From contig DASVDI010000037.1 of NCBI GenBank assembly GCA_036381175.1, forward strand, positions 1 to 41,523: a DNA stretch of 41,523 bases. The letters run 5' to 3'. Positions 1 to 10,432 of this stretch are shown one piece after another. The DNA comes from JAJUFS01 sp036381175 (GTDB taxonomy: Bacteria; Pseudomonadota; Gammaproteobacteria; Natronospirales; JAJUFS01). The first letter of the stretch is position 1, and each line of letters begins with the position of its first letter. Both the position numbers and the translations under genes were made by a program. The notes below the pieces were generated by a model. The model searched no databases. It was not told the DNA's origin and worked only from the letters and a program-made list of their open reading frames with translations.

Positions 1-2028
<2,028 letters not shown>

Positions 2029-2056
2029 AATCGGGATCGCGGACCGGAACCTTGAA

Positions 2057-2085
2057 TGGACGGATATTGCCGAAAACGCTATCCT
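2057..2085 (+). promoter_or_regulatory. Possible sigma-70 promoter of tRNA-Arg
   Basis: A -35-like TGGACG (2057-2062) and a -10-like TATCCT (2080-2085) are separated by 17 bases. Each matches four of six consensus positions. The -10 ends about 20 bases before the mature tRNA 5' end, which suits a short tRNA leader. This is pattern matching only. Confidence 0.4.
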
Positions 2086-2104
2086 TGCGCCCCTTTCCAG
2101 ACAC

Positions 2105-2181
2105 GCGCCCGTAGCTCAGCTGGATAGAGTACTGCCCTCCGAAGGCAGGGGTCGCAGGTTCGAATCCTGCCGGGCGCGCCA
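2105..2181 (+). tRNA. tRNA-Arg (anticodon CCG)
   Basis: The 77-base cloverleaf is complete. Acceptor strand GCGCCCG (2105-2111) pairs with CGGGCGC (2171-2177), followed by discriminator G and an encoded CCA (2179-2181). The anticodon stem CTGCC/GGCAG encloses the loop CTCCGAA, giving anticodon CCG, which reads CGG (Arg). The T arm has the usual GGTTCGAATCC. The restriction-modification island begins just downstream on the opposite strand, an arrangement common where islands enter at tRNA genes. Confidence 0.97.
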
Positions 2182-2209
2182 TAAACCCCAACCCGCAAAG
2201 CGGGTTGCA

Positions 2210-2971
2210 TTAGGTCGCGAGAATGACGGCGGCCCTCGAGTCGAGAAGGCGCTTCACCTCCTCCCACGACGGCATGACCTGTTTCATGAGCCGGTAGAAC
2301 CTTTTGCTGTGGTTGTGTTCCGCCAGGTGACACAGTTCGTGCAGGATCACGTAATCGATACAATCCCGCGGTGCCTTGACCATATGAAGATTCAGCGTCA
2401 GCCGCCCTTTCGGTGAGCAACTCCCCCACTGCGTCTGCATGACCCGAATCCCGAGTTCGGGTGGTTCCCGCAGCCAAAGCACTTCCTGCATCAACGCGTC
2501 CAGGCGTTGCCGGAAAATGTCCTCGGCCTTTGAGCGATACCAGTCACCGAGCAGCTTTTGCACGCGCTCCGCGTTGCGATCACGGGCGCGTACTTCGAAA
2601 CGTCCACGAAGCAGCTTCACGGTCTCGGCATCTTCTGCATGCAGGACTTTCAGGAGATGGTTTCTGCCAAGGTAAGGATGCGATTCGCCGCTGACGTAGC
2701 GACGGGTTGCGGCAAACTCCGAAGCTTTCCGGAACTCCTGCAAGCGTTTTGATATCCAGCCGGCGCGTTTGCGCACAGCTTGCAGAACATCGGCATCGCT
2801 GGCCGAGTCAGGCGCGCGGACCTGCACGCGACAATCGGGGTGGACCTTGATCAGGATTCGCTGGCGGCTTGAAGTGCGGGGCAGGCGTTCGAAGGCAATG
2901 ACTTCGTCGCCGTATCTCAGACGATGCAACGGCGTTTCCGGCGCTAACCGGCGAATAATGTTGACCGGCAT
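2210..2971 (-). CDS. YgjP-like (DUF45) zinc metallopeptidase
   Basis: A 253-residue protein of the YgjP/DUF45 family, putative zinc-dependent peptidases related to SprT/WLM proteins. The metal-binding motif is H211-E-L-C-H215, with a further N220-H221 shortly after and the family-typical QWGSCSPKGRLTLN at about 181-194. The frame could begin at a GTG at 3016 inside hsdR, but the ATG at 2971 starts 2 bases after the hsdR stop and is preferred. No good Shine-Dalgarno is visible, so translation may be coupled to hsdR. YgjP-like genes are often found at the end of type I restriction operons; whether they act in restriction control, for example by degrading HsdR, is unproven. Family assignment is firm, role is inference. 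Confidence 0.85.
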   Translation of the reverse strand: MPVNIIRRLAPETPLHRLRYGDEVIAFERLPRTSSRQRILIKVHPDCRVQVRAPDSASDADVLQAVRKRAGWISKRLQEFRKASEFAATRRYVSGESHPYLGRNHLLKVLHAEDAETVKLLRGRFEVRARDRNAERVQKLLGDWYRSKAEDIFRQRLDALMQEVLWLREPPELGIRVMQTQWGSCSPKGRLTLNLHMVKAPRDCIDYVILHELCHLAEHNHSKRFYRLMKQVMPSWEEVKRLLDSRAAVILAT

Positions 2972-2973
2972 AC

Positions 2974-5900
2974 TCAGGGTTTGCCCAAGCCGACGCGAGT
3001 GATCTGGACGATCCACTCGACAATCTGTTTCGCCTGTTCAATGCCGGCGCCGGCGCGTTTGCATTGCTGGAACACCAGCGGCAGCAGTTTCTTGCGAATT
3101 GCGGCATCGATATTCTGCGGATTCACGGAATTTTCCGCGACCGCCTGATCGACTTCACGATCGCAGGTGAAAGCAAGTTCCACCCACGCCGCATGTGCGT
3201 CGTCTTGTCCGGCGAAATTTTCGGTCAGAACCTTGCGAAACACACCGAAGCAAGCCTGCGCGTGGCGATTGTCACGCAACGCTTCGGGAATGCCGGGCGT
3301 TTCGCGCGCCGCCACTTTCTCCTCGAATTCCCTGAACAGGAAATATTGCTTCAGCGGGTGATCGAACAGTTTCTCCGCTTCTTCAATCACCTGCTGCAAC
3401 AGTTTCGAGAACGTCTCGCGCGCGTAAGGATCGTCGGCGAGATCCTGTTCGATCTTGCGCGTGATGCGCGTGCGGATCAGGTCCGTCTCGTTGCGCGTCT
3501 TTTCGTCGGTCCATTTTTCAGGCTCGATGGCGGCGCCGAGAAGTCCGATGTCGTAAATCGCTTCCGGCTCTTTCACGCCGACGCCAACGACATGCTTGTC
3601 CACCAGTTTCCGGACGTCGTCCTCGTATTCCCCGTAGTGAACCGCTTCGCCGGCGTCTTCCCGCACACGTTGCCGCAGCGAACGCATCTCCCGAAGCGTC
3701 TTCTTGTAAAGCCAGCGGTCGTCTTCGGTAAACGCAGCATCTTCAAAGAACGTCGCAGATTGCAGCGCGACATTCAGGCAGGTCGAGAAAGCCGTCAAGC
3801 GAGCGTAGAACTCGTCACGTTTTTTCTGGTTCGCGTCGAATGTTTCGCCGTTCTCGGTCTTCATCTTCGGAATGAGCACCTGGCGAAACTGTTCGTAGTC
3901 GTTCCGGTTGCGCACGCTCCGGAAAACGTCCCACAGCTCCGCGTACAACCGGGGCAGCCGCTTGTACTCCGTGCTCATGGATTGATAGAGCCCGGCGAGA
4001 TCGTCGATGTCGTAGCCGCTTTGCGTTCGCGCCGCAAGATCCTGGTACTTCGCGATCGTCGTATCGAGTTCCGTCAGAATGCCGCGGTAATCGATCAGGT
4101 AGCCGTGCTTCTTCCTCGGATGCAGCCGGTTCACGCGGGCGATGGCCTGAATGAGATTGTGTTCCTTCAACGGCTTGTCGATGTACAGCACGGCGTTCTT
4201 CGGCTCGTCAAAACCTGTCAGCAGCCGATCAACCACGATCAGGAGTTTCAGGTCGTTATCCTTCTCGAACCGCCAGATGACGTCTTTCGTGTAATCCGCC
4301 TCTGGCAGGTTGCCGACGTTCGCCTTCCACCATTTCTGGATTTCCGGCATGGCCGCTTCATCGACCTCGGTGTTATCCACGCGGCTGTCCGGCGGCGACA
4401 TCACCACCGCGCTTTCAAACAGGCCGGCTTCGTCGAGAAACCGCTTGTAGCGAATCGCCGAGATCTTGCTGTCGCAGGCAAGCTGCGCCTTGAGTTCCGA
4501 ATCCAGGTGCTTGTGCAAGTGATTGGCAACGTCCAGCGCGATCAAACGAATGCGATCTTCCGCCTTGTAAAGCGCGCCTTTCGTCGTGTACTTGCGTTTC
4601 AGGTCGGCGCGCTGTTTTTCCGTCAGGCCTTCGGTGATGCGCGCAAACCAGCTATCGACGGCGCGGTCGTTCACATCCAGATCCGGCACGCGCTCTTCGT
4701 AAAGCAGCGGCGTCACCGTGCCGTCTTCCACCGCGCGCTGCATGGTGTAGGCGTGCACGATGCGGCCGAACTTGTTGGTGGTTTTCTCGTCCTTCAGCAG
4801 CGGCGTGCCGGTGAATGCCACGAGCGCGGCGTTCGGCAGCGCCTGGCGCATGCGCACATGACTTTCGCCGCCATGCGTGCGGTGACCTTCATCCACGAGC
4901 ACGATGATGTCCGCGCTGTCGTTGCGGCATTCCGGCAGACGTGCGGCAGTGTTGAACTTCTGCACCAGCGAAAACACGATCCGTTCCGTGCCCTTGCCGA
5001 TCTGTTGCGCGAGACGCCTGCCTGATGTCGCCATCGCGTCTTTCGCGTCTCGCTTGCCGGCCAGCTCGCCGCTGGTCCTGAACGTACCACTCAACTGCCG
5101 CTCCAGGTCCACGCGGTCCGTCACCACCACGATGCGGCATTGCTTGAGCGCCTCATGCAGGATCAATGCGCGTGACAGGAACACCATCGTGAACGACTTG
5201 CCCGAGCCCGTGGTGTGCCAGATCACGCCGCCATCGCGACTGCCGTCCGGTCGCTTCTTCTGCACCTGATCGAGCAACGCGCGGATGGCGAAGAACTGCG
5301 GATACCGCGCCACGATGCGGCCCGCCTTGCGGTCAAAGAAACTGAAGAACCGCACCAGTTCCAGCAACCGGCCCTTATCCAGCAAACCCGTCAGCAACCG
5401 GTCCTGGTCCGTCACGTCCAGCCCGCCGCCGCACCAGCCTTCGAACCACTCGCGATCTTCCCGGGATCGCTCCCGGAAAAGCGCTTCGACGAAATCTGGC
5501 TTCGATGCGTGGTTCTTCATCTCATGGAAACGCGCTTCATCGAACTCCTCGTCCTTCCAAACCGTCCAGAACTTCTTCTCTGTCAGCACCGTGCCGTAGC
5601 GCGCGGACACGCCGCTGATGGAAACAAGCAGTTGAGCGTAGGCGTACAACTGCGGGATCTCGTCCATACGCTGATTGCGCAGATGCTGGGAAATACCCTC
5701 GTCGATCGTCGGCGCCTTGCCGCCATGTCCGTCCGGCCGCTTGGCCTCGATCACCACGAAAGGAATACCGTTCACGAAGCACACAATGTCCGGGCGGCGT
5801 TTGTTTACGCCGTCCGCGCGCAGCACCGGAAATTCCTCCGTAAACAGGAACGTGTTGTTGGCGGGATTGTGCCAGTCGATCAGCGCGATTGTCGGGTTCG

Positions 5901-6255
5901 CCTTGCGGCCATCCACAAACTGGTTCACCGCGATGCCGTAAAGCAGATGGTTGTAAATGCGTTCGTTCGCCTTCAGCAAGCCTTCGTTCAGCGCGGGATT
6001 GCAGACTTCCGTCACAATGCCTTCGATCGTGCTTTCCGTCAGCCACTGTTCCTCGCCGTTGAAAACGAAGCGCCGCTTGCGCAGGTTCTCACGCAGCACA
6101 TCCTTCAGCACGACCTGATCGAACTTGCCGTCGCGCAGGCGAACCGCCTCGGCTGGCGTGAGAAATTCCCAACCGAGATTGTGCAGCAGCGCGAGCGCCG
6201 GCAGCTTGGCGCTGAACTCTTCCTGGAAGCGGGGCAAGTCGTGCATCGGCGTCAC
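2974..6255 (-). CDS. hsdR: Type I restriction enzyme, R (restriction/translocase) subunit
   Basis: The 1093-residue motor and nuclease subunit of a type I restriction-modification complex cuts unmethylated foreign DNA after ATP-driven translocation. The N-terminal PD-(D/E)xK nuclease site is seen as D156 (RRPDIVCF) and E170-A-K172 (VVIEAKRP). Helicase motif I is HTTGSGKS (about 347-354), motif II is DEGH (455-458) and motif III is FTGTP. Length is typical of the family and the frame is intact. The start ATG at 6255 overlaps the stop of the upstream NYN gene (ATGA), which indicates translational coupling; a second ATG lies four codons in. The next gene starts 2 bases after the stop. It needs the HsdM and HsdS encoded further upstream in the same direction. 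Confidence 0.97.
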   Translation of the reverse strand: MTPMHDLPRFQEEFSAKLPALALLHNLGWEFLTPAEAVRLRDGKFDQVVLKDVLRENLRKRRFVFNGEEQWLTESTIEGIVTEVCNPALNEGLLKANERIYNHLLYGIAVNQFVDGRKANPTIALIDWHNPANNTFLFTEEFPVLRADGVNKRRPDIVCFVNGIPFVVIEAKRPDGHGGKAPTIDEGISQHLRNQRMDEIPQLYAYAQLLVSISGVSARYGTVLTEKKFWTVWKDEEFDEARFHEMKNHASKPDFVEALFRERSREDREWFEGWCGGGLDVTDQDRLLTGLLDKGRLLELVRFFSFFDRKAGRIVARYPQFFAIRALLDQVQKKRPDGSRDGGVIWHTTGSGKSFTMVFLSRALILHEALKQCRIVVVTDRVDLERQLSGTFRTSGELAGKRDAKDAMATSGRRLAQQIGKGTERIVFSLVQKFNTAARLPECRNDSADIIVLVDEGHRTHGGESHVRMRQALPNAALVAFTGTPLLKDEKTTNKFGRIVHAYTMQRAVEDGTVTPLLYEERVPDLDVNDRAVDSWFARITEGLTEKQRADLKRKYTTKGALYKAEDRIRLIALDVANHLHKHLDSELKAQLACDSKISAIRYKRFLDEAGLFESAVVMSPPDSRVDNTEVDEAAMPEIQKWWKANVGNLPEADYTKDVIWRFEKDNDLKLLIVVDRLLTGFDEPKNAVLYIDKPLKEHNLIQAIARVNRLHPRKKHGYLIDYRGILTELDTTIAKYQDLAARTQSGYDIDDLAGLYQSMSTEYKRLPRLYAELWDVFRSVRNRNDYEQFRQVLIPKMKTENGETFDANQKKRDEFYARLTAFSTCLNVALQSATFFEDAAFTEDDRWLYKKTLREMRSLRQRVREDAGEAVHYGEYEDDVRKLVDKHVVGVGVKEPEAIYDIGLLGAAIEPEKWTDEKTRNETDLIRTRITRKIEQDLADDPYARETFSKLLQQVIEEAEKLFDHPLKQYFLFREFEEKVAARETPGIPEALRDNRHAQACFGVFRKVLTENFAGQDDAHAAWVELAFTCDREVDQAVAENSVNPQNIDAAIRKKLLPLVFQQCKRAGAGIEQAKQIVEWIVQITRVGLGKP

Positions 6256-6938
6256 CAGTAATCCGGTTTGTAGACAGGTTTACGTCGCGTTCCGATTTTT
6301 CCCGGAAGTTGCGAATCCTGAAGTTCTTCCTCAAGAATGTGCCGACGCGTCCAGTCGGCGTGCTTTGAAAGACGTTCATTGGTCCTGCGTGCGGTCGCGT
6401 TTCCATCCTGTTTCTGAATGGGCGTGATCAAACCAATACGGCAATAGCCATCAAAGTCATCCCGAATCGCCTGCAACGCGGGAACCAGATCCGAATCGTT
6501 CGACACAAAAACCAGTTGATCGACTTTCCCCTTCGCCATGTCGCGATAGGACGTCAGAGCGATATTCACATCTGTCTGCTTTTCTTCCAGGTTCCAGACC
6601 GCCACGCGATCCGTCTTGTCTGGCGGATTGCGGTAGCGCAGCGGAAGGCCGCGTTCGAGACTGTAATAGCCTGAGATGATCTGAATCTTGTCGGGATAGA
6701 GGGTGGAAAGTGCGCGGTGATAGCGGTGCTGTGCCGTCAATGCATCCTGTCCACGTGTTGCAACCTTCGTCTTGACGGGCGCCGTGAAATATTTGACGCA
6801 TTCCAGCGTGCATTCCGGATTTTCGGTCCGGCCAATCCTGTCGTGTAACAAACGCGGCAAATCCAGCCATTTATAAGGTGTGTGCTTCAGTGCGCCGTAG
6901 AACAGGTTGTAACCGTCAACGTAATAAATCGTCCTCAT
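6252..6938 (-). CDS. NYN/PIN-like domain protein (putative RNase) in the type I RM locus
   Basis: A 228-residue protein with the NYN fold signature: YYVDGYNLFYG at the N terminus (D8), EEKQTDVNIAL in the middle (D123) and FVSNDSDLVP (D148, D150), an acidic cluster expected to bind a metal for RNA or nucleic-acid cleavage. The frame is open as far as 7661, but that extension reads through terminator repeats and an inverted-repeat element and is not credible. The ATG at 6938 is preceded by AGGGAGG with 9-base spacing. It overlaps hsdR by four bases. A strong hairpin with a T-run ends about 25 bases before the start, so the gene probably has its own promoter or is regulated by read-through. NYN proteins recur beside type I RM genes; the substrate is unknown. 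Confidence 0.85.
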   Translation of the reverse strand: MRTIYYVDGYNLFYGALKHTPYKWLDLPRLLHDRIGRTENPECTLECVKYFTAPVKTKVATRGQDALTAQHRYHRALSTLYPDKIQIISGYYSLERGLPLRYRNPPDKTDRVAVWNLEEKQTDVNIALTSYRDMAKGKVDQLVFVSNDSDLVPALQAIRDDFDGYCRIGLITPIQKQDGNATARRTNERLSKHADWTRRHILEEELQDSQLPGKIGTRRKPVYKPDYW

Positions 6939-6962
6939 CGCTCCCGACCTCCCTGTGGGCAT

Positions 6963-7019
6963 AAAAAAACCGCCAAGGTTACGCATACTCCGGCAATCGG
7001 GAGCATAGGCGTGGCGGTT
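6963..7019 (-). terminator. Intrinsic terminator directly upstream of the NYN gene
   Basis: On the minus strand an outer stem AACCGCCA/TGGCGGTT encloses an inner stem formed by CTATGCTCC and GGAGTATGC. A run of seven T follows at once (6969-6963). The NYN ribosome binding site begins about 10 bases later. It could close the hsdM/hsdS transcript, or act as an attenuator in the leader of the NYN-hsdR-ygjP genes. The segment 6961-6984 is nearly repeated at 7439-7461. Confidence 0.75.
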
Positions 7020-7112
7020 GTGTTGTCCGAATTGTGAAGACGCCCGCGAGCGCCGACAACAGGAGAACTCCCTGTTTTTCATACGACCGAGCGGGTAGCC
7101 GCAAACTGCGGA

Positions 7113-7183
7113 CATGAAAAAACCGCCCGGAGGGCGGTTTTTTCGCCCCAAGCGAACGTCAACCGAATGGCGCTGCGAGGGGA
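7113..7183. repeat. 71-bp direct repeat with bidirectional terminator hairpin, copy A
   Basis: Contains a perfect 12-bp stem, AAAAAACCGCCC (7117-7128) and GGGCGGTTTTTT (7132-7143), around a 3-base loop. It can end transcription in either direction. About 40 further bases are shared almost identically with copy B, exactly 150 bases away, including the words GCGAACGTCAACCGAATGG and GCGCTGCGAGGGGA. Confidence 0.85.
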
Positions 7184-7262
7184 GAGTCGTGGCGAGATTA
7201 TCTCCATCGATTCGGAGCGTGTCAACCGAGCAGATACCCTGCAACGCGCAAGGCCCGGCGGC

Positions 7263-7333
7263 CATGAAAAAACCGCCACGGAGGCGGTTTTTTCGCCCCA
7301 GGCGAACGTCAACCGAATGGCGCTGCGAGGGGA
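7263..7333. repeat. 71-bp direct repeat with bidirectional terminator hairpin, copy B
   Basis: Second copy of the element at 7113. The stem AAAAAACCGCC/GGCGGTTTTTT (7267-7277 with 7283-7293) has loop ACGGA. The stem-loop centre differs from copy A by compensating changes while the right-hand 40 bases are nearly identical. Similarity continues weakly for about 12 more bases (GTCGTGGCG). Confidence 0.85.
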
Positions 7334-7438
7334 TCGTCGTGGCGGGAACTTTACCGGAGAAGCGTGCAGCGTCAATCCGGTGCGCCCTGAGCCGAATCGC
7401 TGATACCGCGTTGCGGTTCTTCCTCCAAAACGCAGGCA

Positions 7439-7461
7439 ATAAAAAACCGCCAAGGTTACGC
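7439..7461. repeat. Partial copy of the 6961-6984 terminator segment
   Basis: These 23 bases match 6961-6984 except for one A in the A-run. The pairing arm of the 6963 terminator (GGCGGTT) is missing here. On the minus strand a small hairpin with arms GCTTG/CAAGC (7460-7473) precedes the GGCGGTTTTTT segment. It is the fourth ACCGCC/T-run unit in this gap. Confidence 0.65.
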
Positions 7462-7515
7462 TTGCTTCCAAGCTCGTTCGGGCTACGCAATAAAATATGT
7501 GGAATTTCAGATCCC

Positions 7516-7607
7516 GTAGGTTGGGGTAAGGCGACGCAGCAGCCCAACGGTATTGAGTGACGGGAATGCGCGCGATGTTGGGGTTCGCGGTGCTCACCCC
7601 AACCTAC
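7516..7607. repeat. 92-bp REP/MITE-like element with 12-bp terminal inverted repeats
   Basis: The ends are perfect inverted repeats: GTAGGTTGGGGT (7516-7527) and ACCCCAACCTAC (7596-7607). Inside are further CCCAAC and GTTGGGG words. This family of GTAGGTTGGG elements is widespread between genes of proteobacteria and, when translated, yields the spurious peptide type VGWGEHREPQH, which is exactly what the minus-strand frame gives here. It encodes no transposase and lies 22 bases downstream of the hsdS stop. Confidence 0.85.
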
Positions 7608-7629
7608 GAAGCTTGCCGGCGTGACCGCG

Positions 7630-8823
7630 TCATCCATTGACCGTTTCCTTTTTCGGTGCATCGACTTTCACGCGGCGCTTGCCGGTGAGGAGTTGTTGCA
7701 TCAGGGCTTTCTTTTCTTCTTTCAGGTACGACAGATTGCTTTTCAGAACGGCAATATCAGCGTCAGCAGCGACAAGAACGTTTGCGATGGCTTCCTGTTC
7801 CGGTTTCTCTGGAAACGGCCAGACGATTTCCGCGAAATGGTGGTACTTCAGATTCCAGGTGTCGGAAACCAGTCCTTGAGAATGCCGGTAGAACTGATGC
7901 ACGAGCCCAGACAGTTTGAACAGGTAAGCGGCGAATCTCGGATGTACCTTGTCTGTCGGTTCGAGAATTGTGTAAGCCGGACTGACAATTCCTTCATGAC
8001 CGGAGAGCGCGGACACGCCTTGCCACATCCGCATGGTGTTGTAGCCGATGTCGCCCGGGCAGATTCGCTTGTATTTCGATTTGTCCGCGTTCGAGGTGTC
8101 CTTGCGACCTACACCATCGCGGGGAATTACGCCGGTATCGCTGGTTATCGAAAGCAGTGGCAAGTTCAAGAAGCCGGTTTCAGCGCGTTCCTTGAAAAGC
8201 TCGCCGAGTCGATACGGCTTCCACTCATCGTTGAATCCCGGCAGGCGCTTCCTGCCGGTCAGCAGTTGCTGCATGAGGGCTTTCTTCTGCTTTTCGCTGA
8301 CGGCGAGCAGGCGTTCGGTAGCGGCGATGGTTTTGTCCCAGATCGACAACATGAGGGCGATGCGATCTTGTTCTGGACGAGGAGGAAGTGCGATTGGTAA
8401 TACTGTCAGATCTTGCCGGTTGATCTTTGGCATTCCGGTGCGCATTGAAACGGCAACTGCGCGCGATAGAAAAAGATGGCTTCTCATGTAGTGCGCCAGA
8501 AAATCACTGGAAGTCGATTCCAATGCCCAGATTGGATACATGTCGGCGCTGCAAACACCTTTGAACCCTGGCTTGCAGACCTTGTTCAAGTTCGGGCGGA
8601 TTTTGGAGTACACAATGGCGTGTTCGTCGAAAGCATATTTTCCTGAAGTGACTCCATCCTCAAGAGTGGTTCTAATGTTGATAATCTGCCCGGTGTTAGA
8701 CACAACGTTCTCTGGCCCAATATGAGGCATGCTTTGATACGGCTCGATGGTCGGGTCTACTTGTCCATTGGCAATGCGAGTGACATTGCCGAACGTCGTT
8801 GGCTGCCATCCCTCAGGAACCAT
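7630..8823 (-). CDS. hsdS: Type I restriction enzyme, S (specificity) subunit
   Basis: A 397-residue DNA-recognition subunit that directs HsdM and HsdR to a bipartite target. Two target-recognition domains are each followed by a conserved helical spacer ending in the repeated phrase KKALMQQLLTG (near residue 200 and near the C terminus). Each spacer follows a PEQ(D/E) segment (PPRPEQDRIA and PEKPEQEAIA), the classic HsdS plan. The ATG at 8823 has GGAG 7 bases upstream; an in-frame TTG two codons earlier is less likely. It overlaps hsdM by 11 bases, so expression is coupled. The recognition sequence cannot be read from the protein. Confidence 0.95.
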   Translation of the reverse strand: MVPEGWQPTTFGNVTRIANGQVDPTIEPYQSMPHIGPENVVSNTGQIINIRTTLEDGVTSGKYAFDEHAIVYSKIRPNLNKVCKPGFKGVCSADMYPIWALESTSSDFLAHYMRSHLFLSRAVAVSMRTGMPKINRQDLTVLPIALPPRPEQDRIALMLSIWDKTIAATERLLAVSEKQKKALMQQLLTGRKRLPGFNDEWKPYRLGELFKERAETGFLNLPLLSITSDTGVIPRDGVGRKDTSNADKSKYKRICPGDIGYNTMRMWQGVSALSGHEGIVSPAYTILEPTDKVHPRFAAYLFKLSGLVHQFYRHSQGLVSDTWNLKYHHFAEIVWPFPEKPEQEAIANVLVAADADIAVLKSNLSYLKEEKKALMQQLLTGKRRVKVDAPKKETVNG

Positions 8824-10432
8824 ATCCAAGCTCCTTCAAATACCCTTCCATTCTCTCTTCCAGGCTCATGAGTTCCTGCTTCAGTGCCATGCGTTCGGCG
8901 CGCACGGCCATGAGGTCGATTTCTTCTTCTTCCTCGAAGGTATCGACGTAGCGCGGAATGTTGAGGTTGAAATCGTTCGCGGCGATTTCGTGTTTCGTTG
9001 CGAGGTAGGCGTATTTGTCTTTCAGCACTTTGCCCTCAGTGCCTTTCAGCGTGTGCGCCTTCAGTGCCTTTTGATAAACGGCAACGATGTTGCGGATGTT
9101 TTCATCCGAAAGTTTGTTCTGGTTCTTGCCGGCTTCGAATTCGCGGCTGGCGTCGATGAACACGACGTTTTCCGTGTTGCGGTTGCGGCGGAAAACGAGA
9201 ATGGCTGCGGGAATGCCGGTGCCGTAGAAGAGTTTTTCCGGCAGGCCGATGACGGCGTCGAGCAGGTTTTCTTCGATGAGTTTCTGGCGAATCCTGCCCT
9301 CAGCCGAACCGCGAAACAGCACGCCGTGCGGCACGACGACGCCCATGCGCCCGGTTTTCGGGTTCATGGTTTCAATCATGTGCAGGATGAAGGCGTAGTC
9401 ACCTTTGGTTTTTGGCGGTATGCCACGGGCGAAGCGGCCGTAGGGATCGTGTTCCGCATCATCGTGGCCCCATTTGTCGAGCGAGAAGGGCGGATTGGCG
9501 GTGACGATATCGAAGAGCATGAGATTGCCCTTGTCGTCGATGAGTTGCGGGCTTCGCAGTGTGTCGCCCCATTCGACCTTGTGGTTGTCTTCGCTGTGCA
9601 GGAAGAAGTTCATTTTTGCCAGCGCCCAGGTATCGCCAATGGCTTCCTGGCCGTAGAGCTTGTAGGTCTTGTCGTTGTTGAAGTGCTCGCGGACTTTTCT
9701 GCCGCACTTCATCAACAGCGAACCGGAACCGCAGGCGGGATCGCAGATGGATTCGCCGGGTTTCGGGTCGAGCAGTTCGGCGAGCAATTCCGAGACTTCG
9801 GGCGGTGTGTAGTATTCGCCGGCCTTCTGGCCGGATTGCGCGGCAAAACGGCCGATCAAATATTCGTAGGCGTTGCCGATGACGTCGAGCTTGCCGACGC
9901 GGGACGGCTTGAGGTTGAGTTCCGGTTTGGCGAAGTCTTCCAGCACGTGACGCAGGATGCCGTTCTTCTGTTTTTCGTCGCCCAGTTTGTGCGTGTTGAA
10001 GATGATGTCCTGGAAGACGCTTTTTCCTGGCGAATGCAGCTTGCTGCCGTTCGCTTCTTCAATGGCGTGCAGGGCGGTGTCGATGCGATCGCCGTTGTGC
10101 GGCTCGTGGCGGCGCGCGTACAGATCGTAGAAGCTCGATCCTTCGGGAATGACGAAGCGCTCGGTCTTCATCAATGCGTCGATGAGTTCGGGTTCGTCGC
10201 CGTGCTTTTTCTTGTAGTCGTCGTAATGGTCCTGCCAGACATCCGAGATGTATTTCAGGAACAGCATGGTGAGGATGAAATCCTTGTAGGTGTCCGCGCT
10301 GATGGTGCCGCGGAAGGTATCGCACACCGACCAGAGCGCCTTGTTGATGGCGTCCTGGCGCACGGCATCCGCCGGCACTGCGTTGTTGTTGTCATTGTTC
10401 TTTCGGGTAACGCTTTTCTGCTTTGTGCTCAT
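8813..10432 (-). CDS. hsdM: Type I restriction-modification system, M (DNA adenine methylase) subunit
   Basis: The 539-residue methyltransferase subunit transfers methyl from S-adenosylmethionine to adenine N6 in the site chosen by HsdS. The SAM-binding motif I is DPACGSGS (231-238) and the catalytic motif IV is NPPF (313-316). The N-terminal HsdM helical domain precedes them. Length and motif order are normal. The start ATG overlaps the stop of the upstream half-HsdS gene as TGATG; a GTG one codon earlier is less likely. The far end overlaps hsdS. All three genes are therefore translated as one coupled block. Confidence 0.97.
   Translation of the reverse strand: MSTKQKSVTRKNNDNNNAVPADAVRQDAINKALWSVCDTFRGTISADTYKDFILTMLFLKYISDVWQDHYDDYKKKHGDEPELIDALMKTERFVIPEGSSFYDLYARRHEPHNGDRIDTALHAIEEANGSKLHSPGKSVFQDIIFNTHKLGDEKQKNGILRHVLEDFAKPELNLKPSRVGKLDVIGNAYEYLIGRFAAQSGQKAGEYYTPPEVSELLAELLDPKPGESICDPACGSGSLLMKCGRKVREHFNNDKTYKLYGQEAIGDTWALAKMNFFLHSEDNHKVEWGDTLRSPQLIDDKGNLMLFDIVTANPPFSLDKWGHDDAEHDPYGRFARGIPPKTKGDYAFILHMIETMNPKTGRMGVVVPHGVLFRGSAEGRIRQKLIEENLLDAVIGLPEKLFYGTGIPAAILVFRRNRNTENVVFIDASREFEAGKNQNKLSDENIRNIVAVYQKALKAHTLKGTEGKVLKDKYAYLATKHEIAANDFNLNIPRYVDTFEEEEEIDLMAVRAERMALKQELMSLEERMEGYLKELGYGS

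Noticed and set aside
3064..5025. 653-codon rightward frame opposite hsdR
   Set aside because: It is antisense to intact, motif-bearing hsdR; long antisense frames are common in G+C-rich genes. The same holds for those opposite hsdM, polA and rep.
7113..7560. Rightward frame of 148 codons with two MKKPP repeats
   Set aside because: The repetition comes from the 71-bp DNA repeats; there is no ribosome binding site and the sequence is a terminator array.
6939..7661. N-terminal extension of the NYN protein by about 240 residues
   Set aside because: It translates the terminator repeats (repeated GGFFM phrases) and the inverted-repeat element; the ATG at 6938 has the ribosome binding site and the domain begins there.
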